Source: Eutrophocola sp964503965 (GTDB taxonomy: Bacteria; Pseudomonadota; Gammaproteobacteria; Pseudomonadales; Pseudohongiellaceae). From it: a stretch of 64,000 bases of DNA. Below the pieces are notes generated by a model. It did not search any database and had not been told where the DNA came from. It saw nothing but the letters and a program-made list of their open reading frames with translations. Below are positions 18,370-27,507 of the stretch, one piece after another. Position numbers and translations under genes: made by a program. The stretch's first letter is position 1; each line of letters opens with the position of its first letter. The stretch covers positions 1 through 64,000 of the forward strand of contig CAZDCK010000002.1 of the NCBI GenBank assembly GCA_964503965.1, in the 5' to 3' direction.

Positions 18370-19694
18370 AACCCCTGATCACCTGTTATGTCCAGGGTGA
18401 TACCAGTTTGACGAGCCAGATCTGCAAAGCCGGGAAAAGAAGTTGCTACGTTATGACAATCATGGATTTCAATGGGCCCGGTCGCCCTCAGTGCAGCCAT
18501 CGTGAAGGCCATTGCAATGCGATGATCTCCATGACTGTCTATGACGCCACCACCCAAAGCCCCTCCACGGATTGAAATACCGTCGGGCATGACCTGATTT
18601 ATAACACCAAGCGTTGTCAGGCCATCGGCCATTACCTGGATACGGTCACTCTCCTTGACGCGCAACTCTTCTGCTTCTCGCAGAACCGTGGTGCCACTTG
18701 CACAGGCAGCAGCAATAAATATGGCAGGAAACTCATCTATAGCCAGCGGGACCTGGTCGACGGGGATTTCTATACCATGTAATGGAGCATGTTTAACCCG
18801 AATATCCGCCACAGGTTCGCCACCTGCTTCACGGGTATTTTCAAGTGTGATATCAGCCCCCATGGCCTTGAGAATATTGATTACTCCGATTCTGGTGGGG
18901 TTGATTCCAACGTGTCGTAACAGAATATCGGATCCTTCAGCAATTGACGCCCCCACCATGAAAAATGCCGCCGAGCTGATATCAGCAGGCACATCAATGT
19001 GTGATCCCGCCAGACGCCCTCCGCCGGCTATACTGATCCTTGCACCTTCTGTACCAACCTCATATCCAAATCCACGAAGCATTCGCTCGGTATGATCACG
19101 ACAGGGAGCCGGTTCGGAGATTACGGTATGACCGTCTTCGGGACGCGTGTAGAGAGAAGCGAGCAGCAGGCACGACTTGATTTGGGCACTGGCTACCGGC
19201 ATGTCATATACAATGGGATGCACAGAGGATGGAAATATCTCTATGGGTGCAACACCCCCTTCCTGGAGACTTATTCTGGCCCCCATTTCCATCAGGGGAT
19301 TGGCGACTCGGCCCATGGGGCGACCCGACAGGGATTTATCACCGGTTAGCGTACTTGGAAATGACTGGGCAGCGAGGAGTCCGCATAGCAGTCGCATGGA
19401 AGTGCCGGAATTACCGAGATATAAGGGGGCAGACGGCTCTGAGAGACCATGCAAACCGACCCCCATGATTTCAGTGCAACCATCAACGACATCCTTGATT
19501 GAAACCCCCATATCACGGAAGGCCTTGAGTGTAGCAAGACTATCCTCTCCTTCCAGAAACCCTTCGACGGTTGTCGTGCCCTCGGCAATAGAGCCAAGGA
19601 TAATCGATCTGTGTGAAATGGATTTGTCACCGGGCACCCTGAAATCACCGCCAAGACGGCCACCAGGACTGACGTTGAACACCAGGTCTGACAT
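18366..19694 (-). CDS. aroA: 3-phosphoshikimate 1-carboxyvinyltransferase (EPSP synthase), class II-type
   Basis: A 442-residue shikimate-pathway enzyme joining PEP to shikimate 3-phosphate, the target of glyphosate. The start VPGDKSISHR and the KESDR motif near the C-terminus are diagnostic. All four motifs used to define class II enzymes are present: RDHTE, GDKS, SAQIK and NPTR. The loop LGNSGTSMR keeps a Gly where the highly tolerant CP4 enzyme has Ala, so insensitivity cannot be assumed. Unlike Pseudomonas, it is not fused to TyrA; tyrA lies 46 bases upstream as a separate gene. Confidence 0.96.
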   Translation of the reverse strand: MSDLVFNVSPGGRLGGDFRVPGDKSISHRSIILGSIAEGTTTVEGFLEGEDSLATLKAFRDMGVSIKDVVDGCTEIMGVGLHGLSEPSAPLYLGNSGTSMRLLCGLLAAQSFPSTLTGDKSLSGRPMGRVANPLMEMGARISLQEGGVAPIEIFPSSVHPIVYDMPVASAQIKSCLLLASLYTRPEDGHTVISEPAPCRDHTERMLRGFGYEVGTEGARISIAGGGRLAGSHIDVPADISSAAFFMVGASIAEGSDILLRHVGINPTRIGVINILKAMGADITLENTREAGGEPVADIRVKHAPLHGIEIPVDQVPLAIDEFPAIFIAAACASGTTVLREAEELRVKESDRIQVMADGLTTLGVINQVMPDGISIRGGALGGGVIDSHGDHRIAMAFTMAALRATGPIEIHDCHNVATSFPGFADLARQTGITLDITGDQGL

Positions 19695-19740
19695 AACGAA
19701 TACCTAAAATTTCTACCCTGAAATATCAAGGGTGATGTGA

Positions 19741-20634
19741 TTATTCCTCTTTATCAGAGAGCATCGCCATGAAATTGTCACGGGACTTTTTCGCTCGCCT
19801 GAACGTTTCCATCAAAACTTCTGCATTTTTATCCAGCATTGCTGCACGCAACCGGCCAAGATCCTCAATATACAAATCAAGCACATTAGCTGTAGCCTGA
19901 CCGTTAGCCAGAAAAATATCCCGCCACATATGCGGGTCACTCGAAGCTATGCGCGTAAAATCACGGAAACCTCCGGCGGCATACCGGAAAATCTCCTCGC
20001 TTTCTCCCTGCTGGGAAAGCGTATCAACCAGGGCAAATGCCAGCAGGTGAGGCAGGTGACTGGTCGCTGCCAGTACAGCATCGTGGCGCGCCACATCCAT
20101 TTCTACCACTTCCGCGCCAAGGGACCCCCACATGGCAGTAACCAATGAGACAGCCTCCGGTGCCGATGCTTCCAGGGGAGTCAGAATGACTTTCCTGTTA
20201 CGGTAAAGTTCGGGAAATGAAGCCTGGTATCCGCTGTGTTCCGAACCCGCGATGGGGTGTCCCGGAACAAATCCGGGTGGTATGCGCCCGAAAATTCTTT
20301 GTGCACTTCCAACCACTACCTCTTTTACGCTGGCCGCATCAGTAATCACCATGTTATCGGTGACCACCTCTTTCAAGTCAGAAAATACCTGTTCAACTGA
20401 TAAACTTGGAACCGCAATCAAAACGAGGTCAGCGTCTTTACAGGCAACTTTCAGATCGGTGCTGTAACTGGCAATAGAACCATCGTCAACAGCATTCTGA
20501 AGAGTCAACGAATTGCGCCCGACACCAACTATATCCATATCCGCATTTAACGCAGACAATCCACGGGCGACAGAACCACCTATGAGACCGAGACCCACAA
20601 TAACAATCTTTTTTCCATTCAGAAGGGAATTCAT
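19741..20634 (-). CDS. tyrA: Prephenate/arogenate dehydrogenase
   Basis: A 297-residue tyrosine-pathway dehydrogenase. The Rossmann nucleotide-binding motif is VGLGLIGGSVA (residues ~13-23). The catalytic and substrate region PGHPIAGSEHSG (~121-132) and the C-terminal dimerisation helices with ATSHLPHLLAFAL and GGFRDFTRIASSDP follow. There is no N-terminal chorismate mutase domain and no C-terminal ACT domain. It lies between pheA and aroA on one strand. Confidence 0.94.
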   Translation of the reverse strand: MNSLLNGKKIVIVGLGLIGGSVARGLSALNADMDIVGVGRNSLTLQNAVDDGSIASYSTDLKVACKDADLVLIAVPSLSVEQVFSDLKEVVTDNMVITDAASVKEVVVGSAQRIFGRIPPGFVPGHPIAGSEHSGYQASFPELYRNRKVILTPLEASAPEAVSLVTAMWGSLGAEVVEMDVARHDAVLAATSHLPHLLAFALVDTLSQQGESEEIFRYAAGGFRDFTRIASSDPHMWRDIFLANGQATANVLDLYIEDLGRLRAAMLDKNAEVLMETFRRAKKSRDNFMAMLSDKEE

Positions 20635-20661
20635 CTCAAGTTCATCGCCCTTTGACGGCTA

Positions 20662-21501
20662 TCAGCCCTGGGCAGCCGGGTAAGAACCCAGCACCCTGAA
20701 CTCCAGTGAATGATTTGACAGTTCGCCAAGCGCCCCTTGAATGTTTGCATCCTGGTTATGCCCTTCTATATCCACGAAAAAAGAATAGGACCAGGCTTCT
20801 TTTCTCGAAGGACGCGACTCAAGGCGAATCAGATTCACTTCATGATTTTTAAATGGTTCCAGTGCATCAAACAATGCACCGGGCTCGTTTTTCGTGGATA
20901 TAATCAGGGACGTCTTGTCCTGCCCCGTGGGACTCCATGTTTCGTCACGGCTGATGACAGCAAACCGTGTCGTATTATCATGAATATCCTCAATATTCTC
21001 GTGAAGAATATCCAACCCATAAATCATTGCTGCAGAACGTCCTGCAATGGCGGCAACGCCAAGTTCACTGGCTGCCGTACGGGCTGCTTCGGCGTTACTG
21101 GATACCGACAGTTTGTCCACATGGGAAAAATTATCTTCAAGCCAGTGTCGACACTGGCCCAAGGACTGCTGGTGGGACACTATCTGGCGTATTTCTTCCG
21201 GATCAGTTTCTCGGTTAACAAGCAAGCAGTGTTCAATTCGCAACATGACCTCACCACAAATATGCAGTTGATGCATGCTGAAACAGTCCAGTGTCTGAGT
21301 GACGGAACCTTCACTGGAATTTTCCACGGGCACAAGCCCAAACTGACACTCCCCCTCCTTCACCAGGGAAAATACTGCAGGAATATCATCTACAGGCTGG
21401 CCAGCCTGTTGCTGTCCAAAGAACTTCTGCATGGCGGCATGGGAATAAGTGCCTTCAGGCCCCAGATAAGCTACCCTGCCCTGAACAGGGAACTCATTCA
21501 T
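20662..21501 (-). CDS. pheA: Prephenate dehydratase with ACT domain, no chorismate mutase
   Basis: About 279 residues. The dehydratase domain (~1-185: VAYLGPEGTYSHAA, VPVENSSEGSV, HQQSLGQCR, DNTTRFAVI) is followed by a regulatory ACT domain (~198-275: KTSLIISTKNEPGALF, LIRLESRPSR) that binds Phe. In Pseudomonas this gene is a P-protein with an N-terminal chorismate mutase; that domain is absent. The ATG at 21501 (MNEFPVQGRVAYLG) overlaps the gyrA end by eight bases; earlier ATGs at 21552 and 21534 lie inside gyrA and add no recognisable sequence. Confidence 0.93.
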   Translation of the reverse strand: MNEFPVQGRVAYLGPEGTYSHAAMQKFFGQQQAGQPVDDIPAVFSLVKEGECQFGLVPVENSSEGSVTQTLDCFSMHQLHICGEVMLRIEHCLLVNRETDPEEIRQIVSHQQSLGQCRHWLEDNFSHVDKLSVSSNAEAARTAASELGVAAIAGRSAAMIYGLDILHENIEDIHDNTTRFAVISRDETWSPTGQDKTSLIISTKNEPGALFDALEPFKNHEVNLIRLESRPSRKEAWSYSFFVDIEGHNQDANIQGALGELSNHSLEFRVLGSYPAAQG

Positions 21502-24166
21502 CGTTCTTGTTATCCGGGAGTTCCCCCGATTCATCCCCTGCTGGCCTCTCATCTGTCGAGGTAGATGAGGTAGATAGAGACGCTGGATTTCCCCCTTCTA
21601 CATCATCCACAGCATCCGACAATTCCCCGGGAATTTCTTCAGGCTCTTCGACCCGTTCCACCCCGACAAGAGATTCACCTTCCTTGAGTTTGATCAGGCG
21701 AACGCCCTGTGTAGCACGACCTTGTGATGAGATCTCGTCGCAACGTGTCCTGACAAGGGTTCCCTTGTCACTGATGAGCATCACTTCATCCCCCTCAAAG
21801 ACCTGAACAGCACCAACCACGGCGCCATTGCGATCACTGGTCTGGATTCCTATAACACCTTTTCCTCCACGACCTTTAACCGGAAACTCGGTAACAACAG
21901 TGCGTTTCCCATACCCATTTTTACTGACAGCAAGTATCTGGCCGTTTTCTTCCGGAATAATCATATCGACCATGTGATGTTCACTTTCCAGGTTAATCCC
22001 GCGGACTCCCCTGGCGGTTCTGCCCATGGCACGGACATCACTTTCCCTGAAGCGCACAACCTTACCGGATGAAGAGTAAAGCATCACATCCTTGGAACCA
22101 TCGGTAATCGCCGTCTTCACCAGCCAGTCGCCTTCGACCAGTTCTATGGCTATCAGGCCAACACTGCGTTGGCGCGAGAAGTTTTCCAAAGGTGTTTTCT
22201 TGACCGTACCACTGGCAGTGGCCATGAAGATGAATTTATCTGCCTCATACTCACGTATGGGCAGCATGCTCGTGATACTTTCTCCCTCTTCAAGCGGAAG
22301 AATATTCACGATCGGCTTGCCCCTGGAAGTCCGACTTGCCAGGGGAATCTGGTAAACCTTGACCCAGAAGACCTTGCCGGAACTGGTAAAGCACAATAGG
22401 GTGTCATGGCTACTTGCCACGAGAAGATGTTCAACAAAGTCCTCATCCTTGACCGAGGCGGCAGCCTTGCCCATACCGCCCCTGCGTTGGGCGTGATAGT
22501 CAGACAGAGGCTGGCTCTTCGCGTACCCACCCTTGGAAATGGTAACCACTCGATCCTCTTCTGTAATCAGGTCTTCAACCGTCAGGTCATGGCTTGAGGC
22601 CGTGATTTCGGTACGCCTCTCATCACCATATTCATCATTAATCTCTTCCAGCTCTTCCCTGATCACTTCCATCAGACGTTCCTGGTTTCCAAGAATTTCA
22701 AGATAGCCGGCAATCTGCCTGATCAGTTCCTTGTAATCATTGATGAGCTTGTCATGCTCAAGACCGGTGAGGCGATGCAGGCGAAGCTCAAGGATGGCCT
22801 GGGCCTGTTCAGGCGTGAGCTTGTAATGCCCATCGTGCAGACCAAATTCCTCGGGGAGCTCATCAGGACGGCAGGCATCAGGGCCAGCATCAGCCAGCAT
22901 TTCTTCGACGCCACTGGATACCCAGGTACGTGCAAGTAACTTTTCCTTGGCTTCTGCCGAACTGGGAGAAGACTTAATGAGTTCGATGACCTCATCGATA
23001 TTGGCCAGCGCGACAGCCAATCCTTCAAGGATATGACCACGCTCCCTCGCCTTACGTAAAAGATAGGTCGTCCTTCTGGTCACCACTTCCCGACGATGGC
23101 GAATAAAGGCTTCAAGCATTTCCTTGAGGTTCAGTGTTCTTGGTTCGCCATCAACCAGGGCTACCATGTTTATGCCAAACACCATCTGCAGGGACGTTTG
23201 TGCATACAGATTATTCAGGACGACATCACCCACTTCGCCTTTGCGCAGCTCGATGACAATACGCAAACCATCCTTGTCAGACTCATCGCGCAGTTCAGAA
23301 ATACCTTCAATTTTCTTTTCCTTGACCAGTTCAGCAATGCGTTCGATAAGCTTTGCCTTGTTCAACTGGTAGGGAATTTCAGAAATGATGATGGTCTGGC
23401 GGCCAGTCTTCTCATGTTCCTCAATTTCCGCACGGGCACGTATGTAGATTTTGCCCCGTCCGGTACGATAGGCCTGGACAATACCCGCCCTGCCATTAAT
23501 CTGTGCGGCTGTGGGAAAGTCGGGTCCCTGGATATATTCCATCAGGTCATCAATTTCGAGATCGGGGTTGGCCATTAGTGCCGTACAGCCACTGATTACT
23601 TCACGCAGATTGTGCGGTGGAATATTGGTCGCCATGCCCACAGCAATACCGGAAGAGCCATTGACAAGAAGGTTCGGTACCCGGGTAGGCAGTACATCCG
23701 GAATAAGCTCGGTTCCATCATAGTTTTCAGTAAAGTCGACAGTTTCCTTGTCCAGATCGGCCAGTAGTTCATGGGATATTTTATCCATGCGTATTTCGGT
23801 ATAACGCATGGCCGCGGCTGAATCACCGTCAACAGAACCAAAGTTGCCCTGCCCGTCAACCAGGGTATAGCGCATGGAAAAGTCCTGCGCCATCCTGACA
23901 ATGGTTTCATATACCGCGGAATCACCATGGGGGTGATACTTACCGATTACATCACCAACAACACGGGCTGACTTCTTGTAGGGCTTGTTCCAGTCATTGG
24001 ACAGTTCATTCATGGCAAACAGTACGCGTCGATGCACCGGTTTGAGACCATCCCGAACATCTGGCAGGGCCCGGCCCACGATTACACTCATCGCGTAATC
24101 CAGGTAGGACTGCTTCATTTCGCTTTCAATCGCGACCGACTGGATAGGTTCCTGCTGATCTGTCAT
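21494..24166 (-). CDS. gyrA: DNA gyrase subunit A
   Basis: An 890-residue type II topoisomerase subunit. The N-terminal breakage-reunion domain contains the quinolone region HPHGDSAVYETIVRMAQ (residues ~80-96) and the catalytic tyrosine in AAMRYTEIRM. The C-terminal domain has six beta-pinwheel blades with the GyrA box (QRRGGMGK). A Ser/Thr/Asp/Glu-rich tail of ~45 residues follows (DDVEGGNPAS onward). Ser83 (E. coli numbering) is wild type; position 87 is Glu rather than Asp, a natural variant in many bacteria. In Pseudomonas serC and hisC separate gyrA from pheA; both are missing here. Confidence 0.98.
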   Translation of the reverse strand: MTDQQEPIQSVAIESEMKQSYLDYAMSVIVGRALPDVRDGLKPVHRRVLFAMNELSNDWNKPYKKSARVVGDVIGKYHPHGDSAVYETIVRMAQDFSMRYTLVDGQGNFGSVDGDSAAAMRYTEIRMDKISHELLADLDKETVDFTENYDGTELIPDVLPTRVPNLLVNGSSGIAVGMATNIPPHNLREVISGCTALMANPDLEIDDLMEYIQGPDFPTAAQINGRAGIVQAYRTGRGKIYIRARAEIEEHEKTGRQTIIISEIPYQLNKAKLIERIAELVKEKKIEGISELRDESDKDGLRIVIELRKGEVGDVVLNNLYAQTSLQMVFGINMVALVDGEPRTLNLKEMLEAFIRHRREVVTRRTTYLLRKARERGHILEGLAVALANIDEVIELIKSSPSSAEAKEKLLARTWVSSGVEEMLADAGPDACRPDELPEEFGLHDGHYKLTPEQAQAILELRLHRLTGLEHDKLINDYKELIRQIAGYLEILGNQERLMEVIREELEEINDEYGDERRTEITASSHDLTVEDLITEEDRVVTISKGGYAKSQPLSDYHAQRRGGMGKAAASVKDEDFVEHLLVASSHDTLLCFTSSGKVFWVKVYQIPLASRTSRGKPIVNILPLEEGESITSMLPIREYEADKFIFMATASGTVKKTPLENFSRQRSVGLIAIELVEGDWLVKTAITDGSKDVMLYSSSGKVVRFRESDVRAMGRTARGVRGINLESEHHMVDMIIPEENGQILAVSKNGYGKRTVVTEFPVKGRGGKGVIGIQTSDRNGAVVGAVQVFEGDEVMLISDKGTLVRTRCDEISSQGRATQGVRLIKLKEGESLVGVERVEEPEEIPGELSDAVDDVEGGNPASLSTSSTSTDERPAGDESGELPDNKNDE

Positions 24167-24692
24167 ACAACTGCTTTCCTGTCACATTAATCTGTCAGTA
24201 TTACCGGTAAGCCCTTGCCAATTTGCCCGGATTACTCATGGGCGACGGACATTTATCGATCGGCTACAGGTATGTCTGTTTCTGCAAAACAGGGGATCAG
24301 GCCGGTAAATTGGAAATCTGGCAGCCTGGCTGAATAGTCCCATGAGGAATGACAGAAAAATGGTGTCTGGATACTCTGTCAATTTGCCGGCTTCACTTAC
24401 CAAACAAGGTTACCTGAATCATCGCCAGGATCCTGCCCGACTGCGTCAGAAAAAAGGTATGGTTATTCGGCTTATGAAGGCCTTCCACTGTCGTAATCAG
24501 GTCTCTGAAATACGCCGTGAAGCTCCCCTGCTATTCCCCGTTTTGTTATTGCTTATCCCCTGTTAACAGGGGTCTGGAAACAGGGTGAAATAGTAGCAAA
24601 AAGTGACTGTAAAAAACAGCAAAACTACCGGTTTATGGCAATAATCTGTATACTCCGCGTTTTTATAATAATCCACGAAAAATCAGTTAATT
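24167..24692. promoter_or_regulatory. Divergent intergenic region between gyrA and mtaD
   Basis: 526 bases with no convincing gene. It must hold the gyrA promoter (minus) and the mtaD operon promoter (plus). A short plus frame at 24342-24566 lacks a ribosome binding site and known similarity. The clearest structure is a perfect 16-bp palindrome at 24557-24572. Confidence 0.6.
24557..24572. promoter_or_regulatory. Perfect palindrome, possible operator upstream of mtaD
   Basis: CCCCTGTTAACAGGGG is a perfect 16-bp palindrome 121 bases before the mtaD start. It is too short-looped to be a hairpin terminator and has no U tract, so a dimeric-repressor site is more likely. The regulator is unknown. 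Confidence 0.4.
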
Positions 24693-26030
24693 ATGTCTAC
24701 CTCTGCAAGCTCCCCGGAGGGGCTTTCCGCCGACTTCCTCATCCACCCGGAATGGCTCATTCCAATGACCGAAAAGGGGCTCGTTCTTAAGGGGCACAGT
24801 GTGGCTGTTAAGGGCAACCGGATTGCTGCGACAGGGCCACGTGAGAGCATGGTCAGGCAGTGGCAAGCGGAACAGGAATTGACCCTGGACAACCATCTGC
24901 TGATTCCCGGGCTAATTAACGCACATTGTCACAGTCCGATGACTCTTTTCAGGGGGTATGCGGACGACATGCCCCTGCAGCCCTGGCTGGAAGAAAAGAT
25001 ATGGCCCGCTGAAAGTAAATGGGTAAGCGAGGGCTTTGTCCGTGACGGGGCTGCGCTCGCTATTGCCGAAATGCTAAGAGGCGGCACGACCGCTTTCACC
25101 GATATGTATTTCTTTCCGGACGAAATAGGCAGACTCGCGGTAGAGTCAAACATCCGTGTCCAGCTGGCTTCACCGGTACTCGATTTTCCCACGATGTATG
25201 CGCAGGATGCTGACGAGTATATCCGCAAGACCACAGAGCTCAACGACAGTTTCAAGAACAACCAGCATGTGCAGGTGGCATTCGGCCCCCATGCTCCATA
25301 CACGGTGTCCGATTCTCCGCTACAGCATATTTCCGTCCTTGCCAATGAACTGGATATACCCATTCATATTCATCTTCATGAGAACGCCCAGGAAGTCCAG
25401 GATGCCGTGAACAATAACGGCATGCGTCCCCTGGAAAGACTTGAGAAGCTTGGCCTGCTTTCACAGTTGCTGCAATGCGTTCATGCCACCCAGCTGGAAG
25501 ATCAGGAAATCATGCAATTGGCTGATGCCGGTGTGACCGTTATCCACTGTCCGGCTTCCAACGGCAACCTGGCAAGTGGCCAATGCCGGGTAAAGGAATT
25601 GCTCAATGCCGGCATTAATCTTTGCCTTGGAACTGACAGTGCAGCATCAAACAATGAACTGAATATGATTAATGAAATGCGCCAGGCTGCCCTGGCCGGC
25701 AAGATCCAGGCGAATGATGCCAACGCGGTTTCTGCCTGGGATGTCCTGAATATGGCCACCATGAATGGTGCCAGAGCCCTTGGCCGCGAAGACGCCCTGG
25801 GTAGCCTTGAAGTGGGTAAACTGGCCGATATGGTCGCCATTGATATGGACTACCTGAATACTCAACCTGTCTATGATCCGGTATCAACCCTGGTTTACAG
25901 CACCCAGGCGAACCAGGTGAATTATGTTTGGGTAGACGGCAAGCTTTCGGTGGCCCAGGGACAGCTTACCTCTATGGACATTCCGGCTCTGAAAAGCAGG
26001 GTACGGGCCTGGGCAGAAAAAATTGCCTGA
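24693..26030 (+). CDS. mtaD: 5-methylthioadenosine/S-adenosylhomocysteine deaminase (TRZ/ATZ family)
   Basis: A 445-residue metal-dependent amidohydrolase. The metal ligands are visible: NAHCHS (residues ~75-80), HIHLHEN (~226-232), a later CVHATQL, and GTDSAASNN (~310-318). Pseudomonas homologues in the same gene order (mtaD-ubiG-mupP-SDR) deaminate methylthioadenosine for methionine salvage. The mtnA gene that lies beside it in Pseudomonas is not present here. It is first in a plus-strand operon; ubiG begins 33 bases later. Confidence 0.92.
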   Translation: MSTSASSPEGLSADFLIHPEWLIPMTEKGLVLKGHSVAVKGNRIAATGPRESMVRQWQAEQELTLDNHLLIPGLINAHCHSPMTLFRGYADDMPLQPWLEEKIWPAESKWVSEGFVRDGAALAIAEMLRGGTTAFTDMYFFPDEIGRLAVESNIRVQLASPVLDFPTMYAQDADEYIRKTTELNDSFKNNQHVQVAFGPHAPYTVSDSPLQHISVLANELDIPIHIHLHENAQEVQDAVNNNGMRPLERLEKLGLLSQLLQCVHATQLEDQEIMQLADAGVTVIHCPASNGNLASGQCRVKELLNAGINLCLGTDSAASNNELNMINEMRQAALAGKIQANDANAVSAWDVLNMATMNGARALGREDALGSLEVGKLADMVAIDMDYLNTQPVYDPVSTLVYSTQANQVNYVWVDGKLSVAQGQLTSMDIPALKSRVRAWAEKIA

Positions 26031-26063
26031 CCCGCAGGCATCTCATCACACAGGATTCAGGAA

Positions 26064-26786
26064 ATGACCTCAGGCGATACATCCATTAACAGCAATATCG
26101 ACCAGGCAGAAATTGCAAAATTTGAAGCCCTGGCTAATCGCTGGTGGGACCGTAACAGTGAATTCAAACCCCTGCATGAAATCAACCCCCTTCGCATGAG
26201 CTTTATTGACCGGCACATCAACCTGGCCGGTCAGTCTGTGCTGGATGTAGGATGCGGTGGAGGCATTCTCAGTGAAGCGATGGCTCATCGGGGAGCTCAC
26301 GTGACAGGTATTGATATGGGTGAGGCTCCGCTGTCAGTAGCCCGGCTTCATCTGCTGGAAAGCGGTGTTGAAGTGGAGTATCAGCAGGCCAGTGCGGAAG
26401 AATTTGCCGCCGACCATCAGGGGCAGTACTCGGTAATTACCTGTCTGGAAATGCTTGAACATGTACCCCGTCCTTCATCAGTCGTACAAGCCTGTGACGC
26501 CATGCTTGCTCCTGGCGGCTACCTGTTCCTGTCAACGATCAACAGAAACCCAAAAGCCTATCTTTTAGCCGTTCTGGGCGCAGAATACATACTCAGAATG
26601 CTGCCCAGGGGAACCCATGACTACAATAAGTTCATCAAGCCGTCCGAGTTATCGGCCATGGCAAGGGAAAACGGCCTGGAACTTCTCGACATGACAGGAA
26701 TGACCTATAACCCGCTGACCAGAAAATACCGTCTTGATAATGATGTGGATGTGAATTACCTGATGGTGTTCACCAAGCCCGCCTGA
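26064..26786 (+). CDS. ubiG: Ubiquinone biosynthesis O-methyltransferase
   Basis: A 240-residue class I SAM methyltransferase acting twice on quinone-ring hydroxyls. The SAM-binding motif VLDVGCGGGILSEAMA (residues ~52-67) and the UbiG-specific FEALANRWWDRNSEFKPLHEINPLR N-terminus, CLEMLEHVP and GTHDYNKFI blocks are intact. It is co-directional with mtaD and the downstream phosphatase. Confidence 0.97.
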   Translation: MTSGDTSINSNIDQAEIAKFEALANRWWDRNSEFKPLHEINPLRMSFIDRHINLAGQSVLDVGCGGGILSEAMAHRGAHVTGIDMGEAPLSVARLHLLESGVEVEYQQASAEEFAADHQGQYSVITCLEMLEHVPRPSSVVQACDAMLAPGGYLFLSTINRNPKAYLLAVLGAEYILRMLPRGTHDYNKFIKPSELSAMARENGLELLDMTGMTYNPLTRKYRLDNDVDVNYLMVFTKPA

Positions 26787-26809
26787 CAGGCCGGAATACA
26801 GGATTATCC

Positions 26810-27469
26810 GTGACAAAAACTGTATTGTTTGACCTCGATGGTACTCTACTCGATACCGAACGAGACTTTACCCAGATACTCAACAGCCAATTGGCCAGTC
26901 ATGGCCTTCCCGCAGTAACGGCGCCGCAGGTAAGAAATACTGTGAGCAGTGGCGCCCGGGCCCTCGTCAAACTGGGTTTTGGTGTCGACGAAACCCATCA
27001 CGATTTTGACGCACATCTACAGGAATTACTCGATCGCTATGATGTCCGTATCCACCAGACAGAGTGTGTGCTGTTTCCCGGCATTGATAACCTCCTTGGC
27101 GCACTTGATGCGCAGGAAATTCCATGGGGAATCGTCACCAACAAACCAAGCCGTTTCACCCTGCCGCTGGTAGAAAGGTTTCACAGGCTCCAGCAAAGCC
27201 AGGTGCTTATTTGCGCGGATCAACTGGCCAAGAGCAAACCGGATCCAGAGGGAATACTGCTGGCCTGCGAAAAACTGGCCTGTTCACCAGGCAATACACT
27301 CTATGTTGGCGACCATCCCAAGGATATAGAGGCTGCCCGTAGAGCCGGTGCTGGCAGTATTGGTGTTCGTTGGGGTTATATTCCTGACGACCTGCCTATT
27401 GAGGACTGGGAAGCTGACTGGATAATCAATCACCCGGATGACATTCTGGACCTTGCAACAAGCCCCTGA
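26810..27469 (+). CDS. HAD phosphatase: N-acetylmuramic acid 6-phosphate or phosphoglycolate phosphatase
   Basis: A 219-residue HAD hydrolase with motif I DLDGTLLDT (nucleophile Asp8, acid Asp10), motif II IVTNK, motif III KPDPEG and motif IV VGDHPKDIEAA. It would usually be labelled Gph. However, in P. aeruginosa and P. putida the gene between ubiG and this SDR is mupP, which dephosphorylates MurNAc-6-P in cell-wall recycling and underlies fosfomycin resistance, so MupP is the preferred reading. The start is a GTG at 26810, 23 bases after ubiG. Confidence 0.88.
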   Translation: MTKTVLFDLDGTLLDTERDFTQILNSQLASHGLPAVTAPQVRNTVSSGARALVKLGFGVDETHHDFDAHLQELLDRYDVRIHQTECVLFPGIDNLLGALDAQEIPWGIVTNKPSRFTLPLVERFHRLQQSQVLICADQLAKSKPDPEGILLACEKLACSPGNTLYVGDHPKDIEAARRAGAGSIGVRWGYIPDDLPIEDWEADWIINHPDDILDLATSP

Positions 27470-27507
27470 GCCGCTTTTCGGCTCCATACATTTCAGGAGA
27501 ACTCCCT

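Noticed and set aside
20737..21564. A 275-codon plus-strand open frame
   Set aside because: It is the shadow of pheA on the opposite strand; no ribosome site or family features.
24342..24566. A 74-codon plus-strand frame upstream of mtaD
   Set aside because: No ribosome binding site, no recognisable product and it lies in the expected gyrA/mtaD promoter region.
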